Assembly (NCBI GenBank): GCA_023258935.1
Contig: JAHFRG010000005.1
Location: forward strand, 21,012-29,440
DNA: 8,429 nt
Source: Betaproteobacteria bacterium
Lineage (GTDB): Bacteria; Pseudomonadota; Gammaproteobacteria; Burkholderiales; JAHFRG01
Direction: 5' to 3'
In this document: in pieces, positions 1-6,382 of the stretch
How positions within the stretch are numbered: position 1 is the first letter of the stretch
How the letters are laid out: every line of letters begins with the position of its first letter
Program-made: the position numbers and the translations under genes
Notes under the pieces: generated by a model
The model's input: only the letters and a program-made list of their open reading frames with translations
Told to the model about the DNA's origin: nothing
Database searches by the model: none

Positions 1-55
1 AAGTCGGCGAACTGGGGGCTGCCGCGACACGGTCAGCGAAGCTTGGGGTGCGGGA

Positions 56-128
56 GCGGCAGCACTAGCGCCCCGTTCCACAGTGTTTCTTGCGGCAGCT
101 TGCGCCCCTTCCCGCTCCACGCTGCGCG
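56..128. repeat. Imperfect tandem duplication in the intergenic region
   Basis: Two adjacent units of about 36 bases share the same order of blocks. GCGGCAGC (56-63), four bases, then GCGCCCC (68-74) is repeated as GCGGCAGC (92-99), two bases, then GCGCCCC (102-108). Both are followed by a related TCCAC segment. No protein of recognisable family is encoded here in any frame. It may belong to the same intergenic repeat element as the inverted repeat at 157-192. That link is inference from proximity only. Confidence 0.4.
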
Positions 129-156
129 AGTCCGAGTCCGGGGCGCCCTTCTTTTT

Positions 157-192
157 GGTTACTTTTTCTTGGCGATACAAGAAAAAGTAACC
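157..192. repeat. Perfect 15-bp inverted repeat, probable dispersed intergenic element
   Basis: GGTTACTTTTTCTTG (157-171) is the exact reverse complement of CAAGAAAAAGTAACC (178-192), with a 6-base loop GCGATA. The words resemble intergenic hairpins that recur in many betaproteobacterial genomes and give rise to spurious short ORFs with peptides like FGYFFLAIQEKVT. Neither strand has a T-run directly after the stem, so it is not a classical terminator. It lies downstream of the argH stop and could protect the 3' end of that transcript. The palindrome is seen directly; its dispersed nature is inferred from general experience with such genomes. Confidence 0.75.
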
Positions 193-196
193 AGCT

Positions 197-213
197 GCCG
201 GGCTGCCCCCGGC
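197..213. repeat. Short GC-rich hairpin beside the 15-bp inverted repeat
   Basis: GCCGGG (197-202) pairs with CCCGGC (208-213) around the loop CTGCC. It starts four bases after the larger inverted repeat. Together they would form two tandem hairpins in the argH 3' region. It may be part of the same repeat unit. Confidence 0.45.
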
Positions 214-219
214 ATCTCG

Positions 220-262
220 AAAAAAAACGCTACCCCAGTTGCTTGCGGGCACGCAAGATAGC
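220..262 (-). terminator. Possible intrinsic terminator of argH
   Basis: Read on the minus strand, CTTGCG, a TGCC loop and CGCAAG (257-242) form a 6-bp hairpin inside the last codons of argH. A flanking GCTA/TAGC pairing (259-262 with 229-232) could extend it across an asymmetric internal loop. One base later comes a run of eight T (227-220). The stem overlaps the TAG stop at 232-230. The long bulge makes it a non-ideal terminator, and the T-run alone could be chance. Confidence 0.35.
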
Positions 263-1627
263 CGCTTTGACCTGCTTGGGCGCGGTACCGCCGACATGGC
301 TGCGGCTTTTAATCGAGCCTTCCAGGCTGAGGACCGGATAGACGTCTTTGCCGATGAGCTTGGAAAACTGCCTGAGTTCGTTAAGCTTGAGCTCGCTCAA
401 ATCGCAGCCGCGCTTGACGGCAAAGCGTACCGCTTTCGCAACCGCTTCATGCGCGTCGCGGAATGGAAGCCCCTTCTTTGCCAGATAGTCGGCAAGATCG
501 GTGGCGGTGGCGTGGCCTTGAGTTGCCATCTTCCTCATCGCTTCGCGGTTGACCCTGATTCCAGGCAGCATCTCGGCAAAAATCTTCAAGCTGTTCACCA
601 CGGTATCCACGGTGTCGAACAGCGGTTCCTTGTCTTCCTGATTGTCCTTGTTGTAAGCGAGCGGCTGCGCCTTCATCAGCGTGAGCAGCGCCACCAGATG
701 ACCGTTGACCCTGCCGGTTTTGCCACGCAGGAGTTCCGCCACATCGGGATTTTTTTTCTGCGGCATGATTGATGAACCGGTACAGAAGCGGTCGGCTATT
801 TCCACGAAACCGAATCCCGGGTTCATCCACAGAATGAGTTCTTCGGAAAAGCGCGAGAGGTGCGTCATGATGAGCGCCGCGCAAGCGGTAAACTCAACCG
901 CGAAATCGCGATCGGAAACCGCATCCAGGGAGTTTTCGCATAATCCATCAAAGCCCAGTTCCTTCGCCACTTGCATGCGGTCTATGGGGTAACTGGTGCC
1001 GGCGAGCGCCGCGCTGCCCAACGGCAATTGATTCACCCTCCTGCGGCAATCGGTCAGCCGTTCTGAATCGCGCTTCAGCATTTCGAAATAAGCGAGCAGG
1101 TGGTGGCCGAAAGTGACCGGCTGCGCGACTTGCAAGTGCGTAAATCCCGGCATCACGGTCGCCGCGTGTTTTTCGGCGAGGTCGAGCAATGCGTTCTGCG
1201 CGGCTTTGATGAGCTTCGAAATTTCATCAATCGCCGAACGCAAGTAAAGCCGCACATCGGTTGCCACCTGATCGTTTCTTGAGCGCGCGGTATGCAGCCG
1301 CTTGCCGGCATCGCCAACCAGAGCAATGAGCCGGCTTTCGATGTTGATGTGCACGTCCTCCAGCTCCAGCTGCCAGGGAAATTTTCCCGAAGCGATTTCG
1401 CCATTGATTTGCTTCATTCCGTTTTGAATTGCGGCGAAGTCTTTCGCGCTCAGGATGCCGACGGCATTGAGCATGCGCGCATGCGCAACCGAAGCCCGGA
1501 TGTCGTATGGCGCAAGCCGCTTGTCGAAATCAAGAGATGCGGTAAAGCGTTTTGTGAGCCCCGTTACCGGTTCGCTGAATCTTCCCGACCGGTTTTTGGA
1601 GCTGCCGGATTTGGATTTTTTTGTCAT
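230..1627 (-). CDS. argH: Argininosuccinate lyase
   Basis: Cytoplasmic enzyme that splits argininosuccinate into arginine and fumarate, the last step of arginine synthesis. From ATG 1627 the product is 465 residues, close to the usual length. Visible family motifs are the N-terminal [20 protein letters not shown] segment (residues 31-50), [12 protein letters not shown] (89-100), [12 protein letters not shown] (113-124), [10 protein letters not shown] with the catalytic-base histidine near 164, and the fumarase/aspartase superfamily signature [12 protein letters not shown] (284-295) with the active-site serine loop. An in-frame TTG at 1672 would add 15 residues (MSRVTHG...), but it falls inside the likely -35 box and has no ribosome site, so I prefer the ATG. 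The ATG also lacks a clear Shine-Dalgarno. The basic tail [15 protein letters not shown] is a lineage-specific extension before the conserved core. Transcribed divergently from algZ, as in Pseudomonas. No truncation is seen. Confidence 0.97.
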   Translation of the reverse strand: MTKKSKSGSSKNRSGRFSEPVTGLTKRFTASLDFDKRLAPYDIRASVAHARMLNAVGILSAKDFAAIQNGMKQINGEIASGKFPWQLELEDVHINIESRLIALVGDAGKRLHTARSRNDQVATDVRLYLRSAIDEISKLIKAAQNALLDLAEKHAATVMPGFTHLQVAQPVTFGHHLLAYFEMLKRDSERLTDCRRRVNQLPLGSAALAGTSYPIDRMQVAKELGFDGLCENSLDAVSDRDFAVEFTACAALIMTHLSRFSEELILWMNPGFGFVEIADRFCTGSSIMPQKKNPDVAELLRGKTGRVNGHLVALLTLMKAQPLAYNKDNQEDKEPLFDTVDTVVNSLKIFAEMLPGIRVNREAMRKMATQGHATATDLADYLAKKGLPFRDAHEAVAKAVRFAVKRGCDLSELKLNELRQFSKLIGKDVYPVLSLEGSIKSRSHVGGTAPKQVKAAILRARKQLG

Positions 1628-1637
1628 GAGTGCTAGC

Positions 1638-1672
1638 TTGTCAAAAATAGTGCCGTGTGTAACCCTTGACAA
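1638..1672. promoter_or_regulatory. Spaced inverted repeat in the argH/algZ divergent region
   Basis: TTGTCAA (1638-1644) and its reverse complement TTGACAA (1666-1672) are 28 bases apart centre to centre. One half covers the argH -35 box; the other lies just past the -10. This could be an operator or a chance consequence of promoter-like words. It does not resemble an ARG box. Confidence 0.2.
1644..1672 (-). promoter_or_regulatory. Candidate sigma70 promoter of argH
   Basis: On the minus strand, TTGTCA (1672-1667, five of six matches to TTGACA) is followed after exactly 17 bases by TATTTT (1649-1644, four of six to TATAAT). Transcription would start near 1637, giving a leader of about 10 bases before ATG 1627. 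Such a short leader would fit the absence of a Shine-Dalgarno. This is inferred from the sequence only. Confidence 0.4.
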
Positions 1673-1702
1673 CAGAGATTAACTGCCACCGAAACCATAA
1701 AA

Positions 1703-2716
1703 GTGCCCAGTATAAATCAAAACGCATATCCAGGTGCCCTGCCGAACTTCCGCAACCTCGGCATCCTGCTGCGAATTTTGCTGTTGGTAAACGGCGTGTG
1801 CCTGATTGCGGCGGCGGTGAAAAGCGCCTCAATCCAGCAGACGCTGCAGGAGTTCACTACTATCGCGGCTCTGGTTGAGCCGATATTGATATTGAGCCTG
1901 ATGGTTCTGATGTTGGCCAATCCCTGGCTTAGCAAGCTGCCGTTTTATCGGGGAGCGTTTATTGTGGTACTGCTTGAGTTGGCGCTGACCAGCCTGGTTT
2001 ACCAATTGGAGGGCAGTTTTTTGGGAACTGGAATCGGCCCACTGGAACGCCTTTGGTTGTTTTGCCTGTTGATCACTACAGCGTTGATTGCCTACTTCCA
2101 AATGCGCAGCCGCTTGTTTTCACCGGCGCTTGCCGAATCCCGGCTGCAGGCGCTGCAGGCGCGCATCCGCCCGCATTTTCTGTTCAACAGCCTCAATGCC
2201 GTGTTGAGCCTGATTCGCAGCGATACCAAGCGCGCCGAAATGGCGCTGGAGGATCTTTCGGATTTGTTCAGGGTGCTGATGGCGGACAACCGTCAACTTT
2301 CAACTTTGCAGCAGGAAGTGGATTTATGCCGGCGTTACCTCAGTCTGGAGCAATTGCGCCTCGGGGACCGGCTGCAGATCGAATGGCGTATTGACGACAT
2401 GCCGCGCGACGCTCAGATACCACCGCTGGTGTTGCAGCCGCTTTTGGAGAATGCGGTGTATCACGGCATCGAGCCGCGAAGCGAACCGGGTGTCATCGAC
2501 ATTAATATGTTTCTCAGAAATGAGCAGGTGCACATTGTATTGCGCAACCCCTACCAGCGCGACGGCGCTCATCATGCCGGCAACAAAATGGCGATGGAAA
2601 ATATTCGCGAGCGCCTGAGCCTGCATTTTGACGTGGAAGCAAGTCTTACTGTCACGCTGCGCGACGATTTATACCAGGTACATATCATCATACCTTACTT
2701 GCGCCCGGAAAAATGA
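1703..2716 (+). CDS. algZ: AlgZ/FimS-like membrane sensor histidine kinase
   Basis: Probable sensor partner of the AlgR-like regulator encoded next. The 337-residue product starts with LPNFRNLGILLRILLLVN, typical of this family. It has four hydrophobic segments (about 21-39, 56-73, 84-101, 113-133) and no large periplasmic domain. The His_kinase dimerisation motif IRPHFLFNSLNAVLSLIRSD puts the phospho-acceptor at His158, and an N-box PLLENAVYHGI follows at 246-256. The glycine-rich ATP-lid motifs of ordinary kinases are hard to find: the region reads RNPYQRDG...GNKMAMENIRERL (281-304), a degenerate form that is usual for AlgZ/FimS. GTG at 1703 is the only start before the transmembrane part, since an in-frame TGA lies at 1667. 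No good Shine-Dalgarno precedes it. It overlaps algR in ATGA, implying translational coupling. The ligand is unknown. Confidence 0.9.
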   Translation: MPSINQNAYPGALPNFRNLGILLRILLLVNGVCLIAAAVKSASIQQTLQEFTTIAALVEPILILSLMVLMLANPWLSKLPFYRGAFIVVLLELALTSLVYQLEGSFLGTGIGPLERLWLFCLLITTALIAYFQMRSRLFSPALAESRLQALQARIRPHFLFNSLNAVLSLIRSDTKRAEMALEDLSDLFRVLMADNRQLSTLQQEVDLCRRYLSLEQLRLGDRLQIEWRIDDMPRDAQIPPLVLQPLLENAVYHGIEPRSEPGVIDINMFLRNEQVHIVLRNPYQRDGAHHAGNKMAMENIRERLSLHFDVEASLTVTLRDDLYQVHIIIPYLRPEK

Positions 2717-3468
2717 CCGCACCCATGCGCATCATGATCGTGGATGATGAAACGCCGGCACGCAACCGGCTTAAGGATCTGCTGGCCGATTGCGCAGACA
2801 GCTTTCCTAATGAAGTGGTCGGGGAAGCGGCGAATGGGCGCGAAGCGCTGGATTTGATGTCGAGCGAGCCGGCGGACCTTTTGTTGCTCGATATACGCAT
2901 GCCTGAAATGGACGGTATCGAAGTGGCGCGCCATCTGTTGAGTCTGCCGCAAATGCCCGCCGTCATATTTACCACCGCATATGACCTTTACGCGATTCAG
3001 GCCTTTGAAGTGAACGCGGTGGACTATCTGTTGAAGCCGGTGCGCGGGGAGCGCTTGCTGGGCGCTCTGCAAAAAGCACGGCAAAACCGCCCGCCGGGAC
3101 CGGCGCAACTGCAAAAACTTGCTCGGCAGCCACGCATTTGCCTGAGCGTGCAGGAGCGCGGCAAAATCGTGCTGATTCCAGTTGGCGAAATCATTTATCT
3201 CAAGGCAGAGCAAAAATACGTGACGATACGCACGCATGAACGCGAGTATCTTTTAGAAGAATCTTTAACCAACTTGGAGCAGGAATTCACTGCCCGCTTT
3301 ATCCGCATCCACCGCAACTGCTTGGTGGCGAGGGGCAGCATCACTGGCTTTGAAAAAGTCGCTGAAGATGACGAGGAAGCTCATTGGGAAGTGGTTCTCA
3401 AGGGAGTGGAAGAAAAACTGCCGGTCAGCCGCCGCCAGCAGTACCTTGTTAAAGAATTCGCGAAGTGA
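2713..3468 (+). CDS. algR: AlgR-family LytTR response regulator
   Basis: DNA-binding response regulator, probably phosphorylated by the upstream sensor. In Pseudomonas the homologue controls alginate, type IV pilus and virulence genes; targets in this organism are unknown. Of 251 residues, about 5-120 form a receiver domain with the acidic pair D11-D12, phospho-acceptor D60 in LLLLDIRMPEMDG, switch residues T87/T88 and conserved K108 in YLLKPV. Residues about 140-248 form a LytTR domain, including GEIIYLKAEQKYVTIRT and FIRIHRNCLVAR. The chosen ATG at 2713 overlaps the algZ stop (ATGA); an ATG at 2725 also fits the start of the receiver fold and cannot be excluded. The only Shine-Dalgarno-like sequence is a close GGAA. 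No key residue is missing. Confidence 0.94.
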   Translation: MTAPMRIMIVDDETPARNRLKDLLADCADSFPNEVVGEAANGREALDLMSSEPADLLLLDIRMPEMDGIEVARHLLSLPQMPAVIFTTAYDLYAIQAFEVNAVDYLLKPVRGERLLGALQKARQNRPPGPAQLQKLARQPRICLSVQERGKIVLIPVGEIIYLKAEQKYVTIRTHEREYLLEESLTNLEQEFTARFIRIHRNCLVARGSITGFEKVAEDDEEAHWEVVLKGVEEKLPVSRRQQYLVKEFAK

Positions 3469-3472
3469 AAGG

Positions 3473-3481
3473 CCGTTTGCT
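3473..3481 (+). promoter_or_regulatory. Weak AlgR-box-like word upstream of hemC
   Basis: CCGTTTGCT begins four bases after the algR stop. It matches the first seven bases of the Pseudomonas AlgR site CCGTTTGTC. Its centre is about 54 bases upstream of the predicted hemC start of transcription, a position compatible with activation. A seven-base match can easily be chance, and the DNA specificity of this AlgR homologue is unknown. Confidence 0.2.
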
Positions 3482-3494
3482 GAACCCGGGCTGC

Positions 3495-3512
3495 GCCGCG
3501 CTCCGGCGCGGT
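3495..3512 (+). other. GC-rich hairpin with UCCG tetraloop between algR and hemC
   Basis: CCGCGC (3496-3501) and GCGCGG (3506-3511) pair around TCCG, giving a C(UUCG-class UNCG)G tetraloop in RNA. A G-U pair at 3495/3512 can be added. It starts 27 bases after the algR stop. There is no T-run after it, so it is not a classical terminator. It could mark the 3' end of the algZR message or limit read-through into hemC. An alternative 6-bp pairing (3493-3498 with 3504-3509) competes with it. Confidence 0.5.
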
Positions 3513-3515
3513 CCG

Positions 3516-3524
3516 TGCTAAAAT
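3516..3524 (+). promoter_or_regulatory. Candidate extended -10 promoter of hemC
   Basis: TGCTAAAAT has the TGn extension followed by TAAAAT, five of six matches to the sigma70 -10. No convincing -35 lies 17 bases upstream, where the GC-rich hairpin sits; the extended -10 may compensate. Transcription would start near 3531, leaving a leader of about 45 bases before hemC. It suggests hemCDXY can be expressed apart from algZR. Confidence 0.45.
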
Positions 3525-3565
3525 AAACGCGAAAAATAGGCGTCTGTAGATACGCGCGACCGGCT

Positions 3566-3578
3566 GGAAAATATTTTG
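3566..3578 (+). promoter_or_regulatory. Ribosome binding site and TTG start of hemC
   Basis: GGAAA (3566-3570) lies five bases before TTG (3576-3578). There is no ATG or GTG early enough in this frame to retain the conserved [15 protein letters not shown] segment, so TTG is the best-supported start. A weak start codon may tune HemC level. Confidence 0.55.
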
Positions 3579-4532
3579 AGCAACTCTTCGCTTAAAGCAG
3601 CGCCTGCCAAAATCATCATTGCTTCGCGTGAAAGCGCGCTCGCGCTGTGGCAGGCACGCTTCATTCAGGGCAAACTCAACGCGCTGCACCCGCAACTCCA
3701 GGTCGGCATATTCGGCATGACAACCCAGGGCGACCGCTTGCTCGACACCCCACTCGTCAAAATAGGCGGCAAGGGCCTTTTCGTCAAAGAATTGGAAGAG
3801 ACATTGCGGCAGGGAACCGCGGACATCGCGGTGCATTCGATGAAAGATGTGCCGATGCGTTTGCCGCCCGGCTTTACGCTCGCGGCGATTACCGAGCGCG
3901 AAGATGCGCGCGATGCGTTTGTGTCAAACCGCTATCCAAGCCTGGAAGCGTTGCCTGAAGGCAGCGTGGTAGGAACTTCCAGCCTGCGCAGGGAAAGCCA
4001 GCTGCGTGCGCGCTTTCCGCATCTCAAGGTGAATTCGCTGCGCGGCAATGTTGGAACCCGCCTGAATAAGCTCGACCAAGGTCATTACGCAGCAATCATA
4101 CTGGCGGCCGCCGGCTTGAAAAGGCTGGGATTGGAAGGACGCATCACAGAGTTGTTGAACCCGGAGCAAAGCCTGCCTGCACCGGGTCAAGGTGCGCTGG
4201 GAATCGAATGCTTAAGCAAACGTAAAGATCTTCTTCAGCTATTGCAGCCGTTGAACCACCGTGAAACCGCGCTTTGCGTAACTGTGGAACGGGCCATGAG
4301 TCGGGCACTTGGCGGCAGTTGCCAAGTGCCGCTGGGCGGCTACGCACAGATGCTAGGCGACGAGATACATTTGCGCGGCTTTGTTGCGACACCTGACGGC
4401 AGCCGCCTGGTGAGCGCTGAAGCGCGAGGCAATGCGGAAAAGGCGCAGGCGTTGGGTGAAGCATTGGCAAAAGCGCTGCGAGCCAAGGGCGCGGACAAGA
4501 TACTTGCCCAGCTGGAATCGCAAGGCGCGTGA
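3576..4532 (+). CDS. hemC: Hydroxymethylbilane synthase (porphobilinogen deaminase)
   Basis: Cytoplasmic enzyme that joins four porphobilinogen molecules into linear hydroxymethylbilane in tetrapyrrole synthesis. The 318-residue product has the full family pattern: [12 protein letters not shown] (16-27), the [16 protein letters not shown] region (62-77), AVHSMKDVP with catalytic Asp91, [16 protein letters not shown] (133-148), [13 protein letters not shown] (155-167), [13 protein letters not shown] (200-212), and [12 protein letters not shown], where Cys249 carries the dipyrromethane cofactor. The length is normal. Translation probably starts at TTG 3576. The stop codon overlaps the start of hemD. 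It is the first gene of the hem operon and sits 107 bases after algR, the same arrangement as in Pseudomonas. Confidence 0.98.
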   Translation: MSNSSLKAAPAKIIIASRESALALWQARFIQGKLNALHPQLQVGIFGMTTQGDRLLDTPLVKIGGKGLFVKELEETLRQGTADIAVHSMKDVPMRLPPGFTLAAITEREDARDAFVSNRYPSLEALPEGSVVGTSSLRRESQLRARFPHLKVNSLRGNVGTRLNKLDQGHYAAIILAAAGLKRLGLEGRITELLNPEQSLPAPGQGALGIECLSKRKDLLQLLQPLNHRETALCVTVERAMSRALGGSCQVPLGGYAQMLGDEIHLRGFVATPDGSRLVSAEARGNAEKAQALGEALAKALRAKGADKILAQLESQGA

Positions 4533-5341
4533 TGGATACCCGGCCCAAGGTATCTACTGCGCCGCGAAAGCGCGCATTGAGCGGCTGCAATATTGTGGTG
4601 ACGCGTCCGGAGCAGCAGGCCAGGGAACTTGCCGATTTAATCCGCGCCAAAGGAGGCTGCGCTATCCTGTTTCCGGCGCTGGAAATCATCGAAGTCCAGG
4701 ACCTGCGCCCGCTGCATCGATTGATCGGCCGCCTCGAGCAATTCGACTTGGCGATTTTCATCAGCGCCAATGCGGTGAACAAGGCAATGAGCGAGATTGT
4801 CGCGCGCCGCGATTTGCCCGAGAAGCTCAAAATCGCGGTAATCGGAGCGGGCAGCCGCAAGGCATTGCAGCGTTTCGGCGTGAAGGAAGTGATTTATCCC
4901 GCTTCGCGCTTTGACAGCGAAGCGCTGCTCGAACTTCCGCAATTGCGCGACATGGCGGGCAAGCGCATCGTGATATTCCGCGGCCAGGGCGGGCGCGAAC
5001 TGCTTGGCGAGACGCTGGAAAAACTCGGCGCGCGCGTCGAATACGTGGATTGTTATCGGCGCGCAAAACCCGACGCCGACCCGGCGCCGCTCAAGCGGCT
5101 GTGGGCGGATGATAAATTGCACGCCATTACGGTTACCAGCAGCGAAGGGCTGCGCAATTTGTTCGAGATGATGGACGAAACGGGGCGGGAGCTGCTCAAA
5201 AAAACCCCGCTGTTTGTGCCGCACCCGCGCATCGCCGAGGCGGCGCGGGAGCTGGGATTCGCCAATCCAGTGGTGACGGCAGCTGGAGACGCTGGCCTGG
5301 TCAAAGGTTTGATTGAATGGTTTGGGGCAAAAACACGATAG
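4532..5341 (+). CDS. hemD: Uroporphyrinogen-III synthase
   Basis: Cytoplasmic enzyme that cyclises hydroxymethylbilane with inversion of ring D to give uroporphyrinogen III. The family is poorly conserved, so the call rests on both motifs and position. The visible pattern is NIVVTRPEQQARELADLIRAKG (20-41), FPALEI (47-52), FISANAVNKA (76-85), VIGAGSRKALQRFGV (103-117), IFRGQGGRELLGETLEKLGA (148-167), the conserved tyrosine segment CYRR (174-177), TVTSSEGLRNLFEMM (200-214) and FVPHPRIAEAARELGF (228-243). The 269 residues fit the two-lobed fold. I use ATG 4532, which shares one base with the hemC stop and has AAGG six bases upstream; GTG 4529, one codon earlier, is also possible. Tight coupling with hemC supports production of consecutive enzymes. 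Confidence 0.93.
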   Translation: MDTRPKVSTAPRKRALSGCNIVVTRPEQQARELADLIRAKGGCAILFPALEIIEVQDLRPLHRLIGRLEQFDLAIFISANAVNKAMSEIVARRDLPEKLKIAVIGAGSRKALQRFGVKEVIYPASRFDSEALLELPQLRDMAGKRIVIFRGQGGRELLGETLEKLGARVEYVDCYRRAKPDADPAPLKRLWADDKLHAITVTSSEGLRNLFEMMDETGRELLKKTPLFVPHPRIAEAARELGFANPVVTAAGDAGLVKGLIEWFGAKTR

Positions 5342-5347
5342 TCAGCC

Positions 5348-6382
5348 ATGACCGATAATTCGCAAATTGAAACGCCGGCTGCACCAACCAAGCCGGAAAA
5401 GCGGCTCAACCTGGCGTTTTTGATCTCGCTGGCTGTGGCGGTTCTTTTAGCCTGGCAGTGGTTTGATTCCCGCAACCAGATCGAAGAATTGCAGCAGGAG
5501 TTCGCCAAGCGATTGACTGATATCGTTGACATTGTCAAGGACAACCGCGCCCTCGTCAGGGACAATCAGGAAGCATTGCGCGAAACGCAGGTGAAGCTGG
5601 GATTGCTGGAGAACAAGCTTGCGGAATCGCAAAATCAGCAGATTGCGCTGGAAAACTTGTATCAGGAACTGTCCCGCAACAGCGACGAATGGACGCTTGT
5701 GCAAGTGCAGCAGATGCTCGATATCGCGAGCCAGCAATTGCAACTGGCGGGCAACGTCAAAGCTGCGCTGATTGCGCTGCAGGCGGCGGACGCGCGCCTG
5801 CAGCGCATTGACCGCCCGCAGCTCATTCCGCTTCGCAAGATCATCAACCAGGACATCGAGCGCCTCAAAGCCGTGCCTTACGTGGACACGGTGGCGATCA
5901 GCGTGCGACTGGACAACCTGACATCCAAGGCGGATAGCTTGCCGCTGGCAATGGACGCACGCCCGCATGCAGGCCAATCCGAAACAGGAGAGCAGGCTGC
6001 GCAGAGCGCATGGCTTAAATTCGTGCGGGAAATCTGGCAGGACATGAAACAAATGGTGCACATTCAAAATACCGCCGAGCAGGAAATTCCATTGCTTGCG
6101 CCGGACCAATTGTTTTTCCTGCGCGAAAATCTCAAGCTGCGCCTGTTAAGTGCGCGGCTCGCTTTGCTGCTCCATGATGAGACCAGTTTCAAGTCTGACA
6201 TTAATGCCGCGCAGGGGTGGCTCGTGCGCTATTACGACAACAGTTCCGAGGCGACCAAGGCTGCGCAGGCCAGCCTGCGCCAATTGCAGGAAAGCCAGGT
6301 CAACATAGAGATTCCCGACATTTCGGCGAGCCTGGACGCGGCGCGCAACTTCAAGCTCGCTCGCGAGAAGGCGGCAAAATGA
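5348..6382 (+). CDS. hemX: HemX, membrane-anchored protein of the hem operon
   Basis: HemX-family protein of unsettled function, habitually encoded after hemD. The 344-residue product has a short cytoplasmic N-terminus, one membrane segment at about 20-38 (LNLAFLISLAVAVLLAW), then a predicted coiled coil at about 42-110 rich in Q, E and L. The remaining soluble part includes DEWTLVQVQQMLDIASQQLQL (113-133) and LFFLRENLKLRLLSARLALL (255-274), both characteristic of the family. The orientation would place the bulk in the periplasm. Databases often label it uroporphyrinogen-III C-methyltransferase, but no S-adenosylmethionine-binding methyltransferase domain is visible, so that name should not be transferred. 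It starts six bases after the hemD stop without an obvious Shine-Dalgarno, suggesting coupling, and overlaps hemY in ATGA. Confidence 0.9.
   Translation: MTDNSQIETPAAPTKPEKRLNLAFLISLAVAVLLAWQWFDSRNQIEELQQEFAKRLTDIVDIVKDNRALVRDNQEALRETQVKLGLLENKLAESQNQQIALENLYQELSRNSDEWTLVQVQQMLDIASQQLQLAGNVKAALIALQAADARLQRIDRPQLIPLRKIINQDIERLKAVPYVDTVAISVRLDNLTSKADSLPLAMDARPHAGQSETGEQAAQSAWLKFVREIWQDMKQMVHIQNTAEQEIPLLAPDQLFFLRENLKLRLLSARLALLLHDETSFKSDINAAQGWLVRYYDNSSEATKAAQASLRQLQESQVNIEIPDISASLDAARNFKLAREKAAK
6366..6381 (+). promoter_or_regulatory. Ribosome binding site deciding the hemY start
   Basis: AGAAGG (6366-6371) lies seven bases before ATG 6379. The reading frame stays open upstream to 6217, but that extension is out-of-frame hemX and is low-complexity R/G/Q-rich. 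The Shine-Dalgarno and the membrane segment beginning at MKFFIWIVAIF fix the start at 6379. Confidence 0.75.

Noticed and set aside
157..192. Inverted repeat as an intrinsic terminator
   Set aside because: Neither strand has a T-run immediately after the stem, and the T8 tract next to the argH stop precedes it.
43..341. Two short rightward ORFs at the left edge
   Set aside because: They run through the palindrome and into the antisense of argH, have no family features, and read like known repeat-derived spurious peptides.
1666..1671. Perfect TTGACA on the plus strand as a -35 for algZ
   Set aside because: No acceptable -10 lies 15-19 bases downstream. The TATAAA at 1711 is too far away and inside the coding sequence. 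The algZ promoter is therefore not assigned.
2695..3237. 180-codon leftward ORF opposite algR
   Set aside because: It is the antisense of a clearly conserved receiver/LytTR gene; composition is H/R/Q-rich as expected of a shadow frame.
4144..4860. 238-codon leftward ORF opposite hemC/hemD
   Set aside because: Long only because stops are rare antisense to this GC-rich coding sequence. It straddles two real genes and has no recognisable motif or ribosome site.
5447..6109. 220-codon leftward ORF opposite hemX
   Set aside because: Antisense to coiled-coil codons; low-complexity L/R/H/Q content and no domain.
5348..6382. HemX as uroporphyrinogen-III methyltransferase
   Set aside because: The protein is a single membrane anchor plus coiled coil, with no SAM-binding tetrapyrrole methyltransferase motifs.
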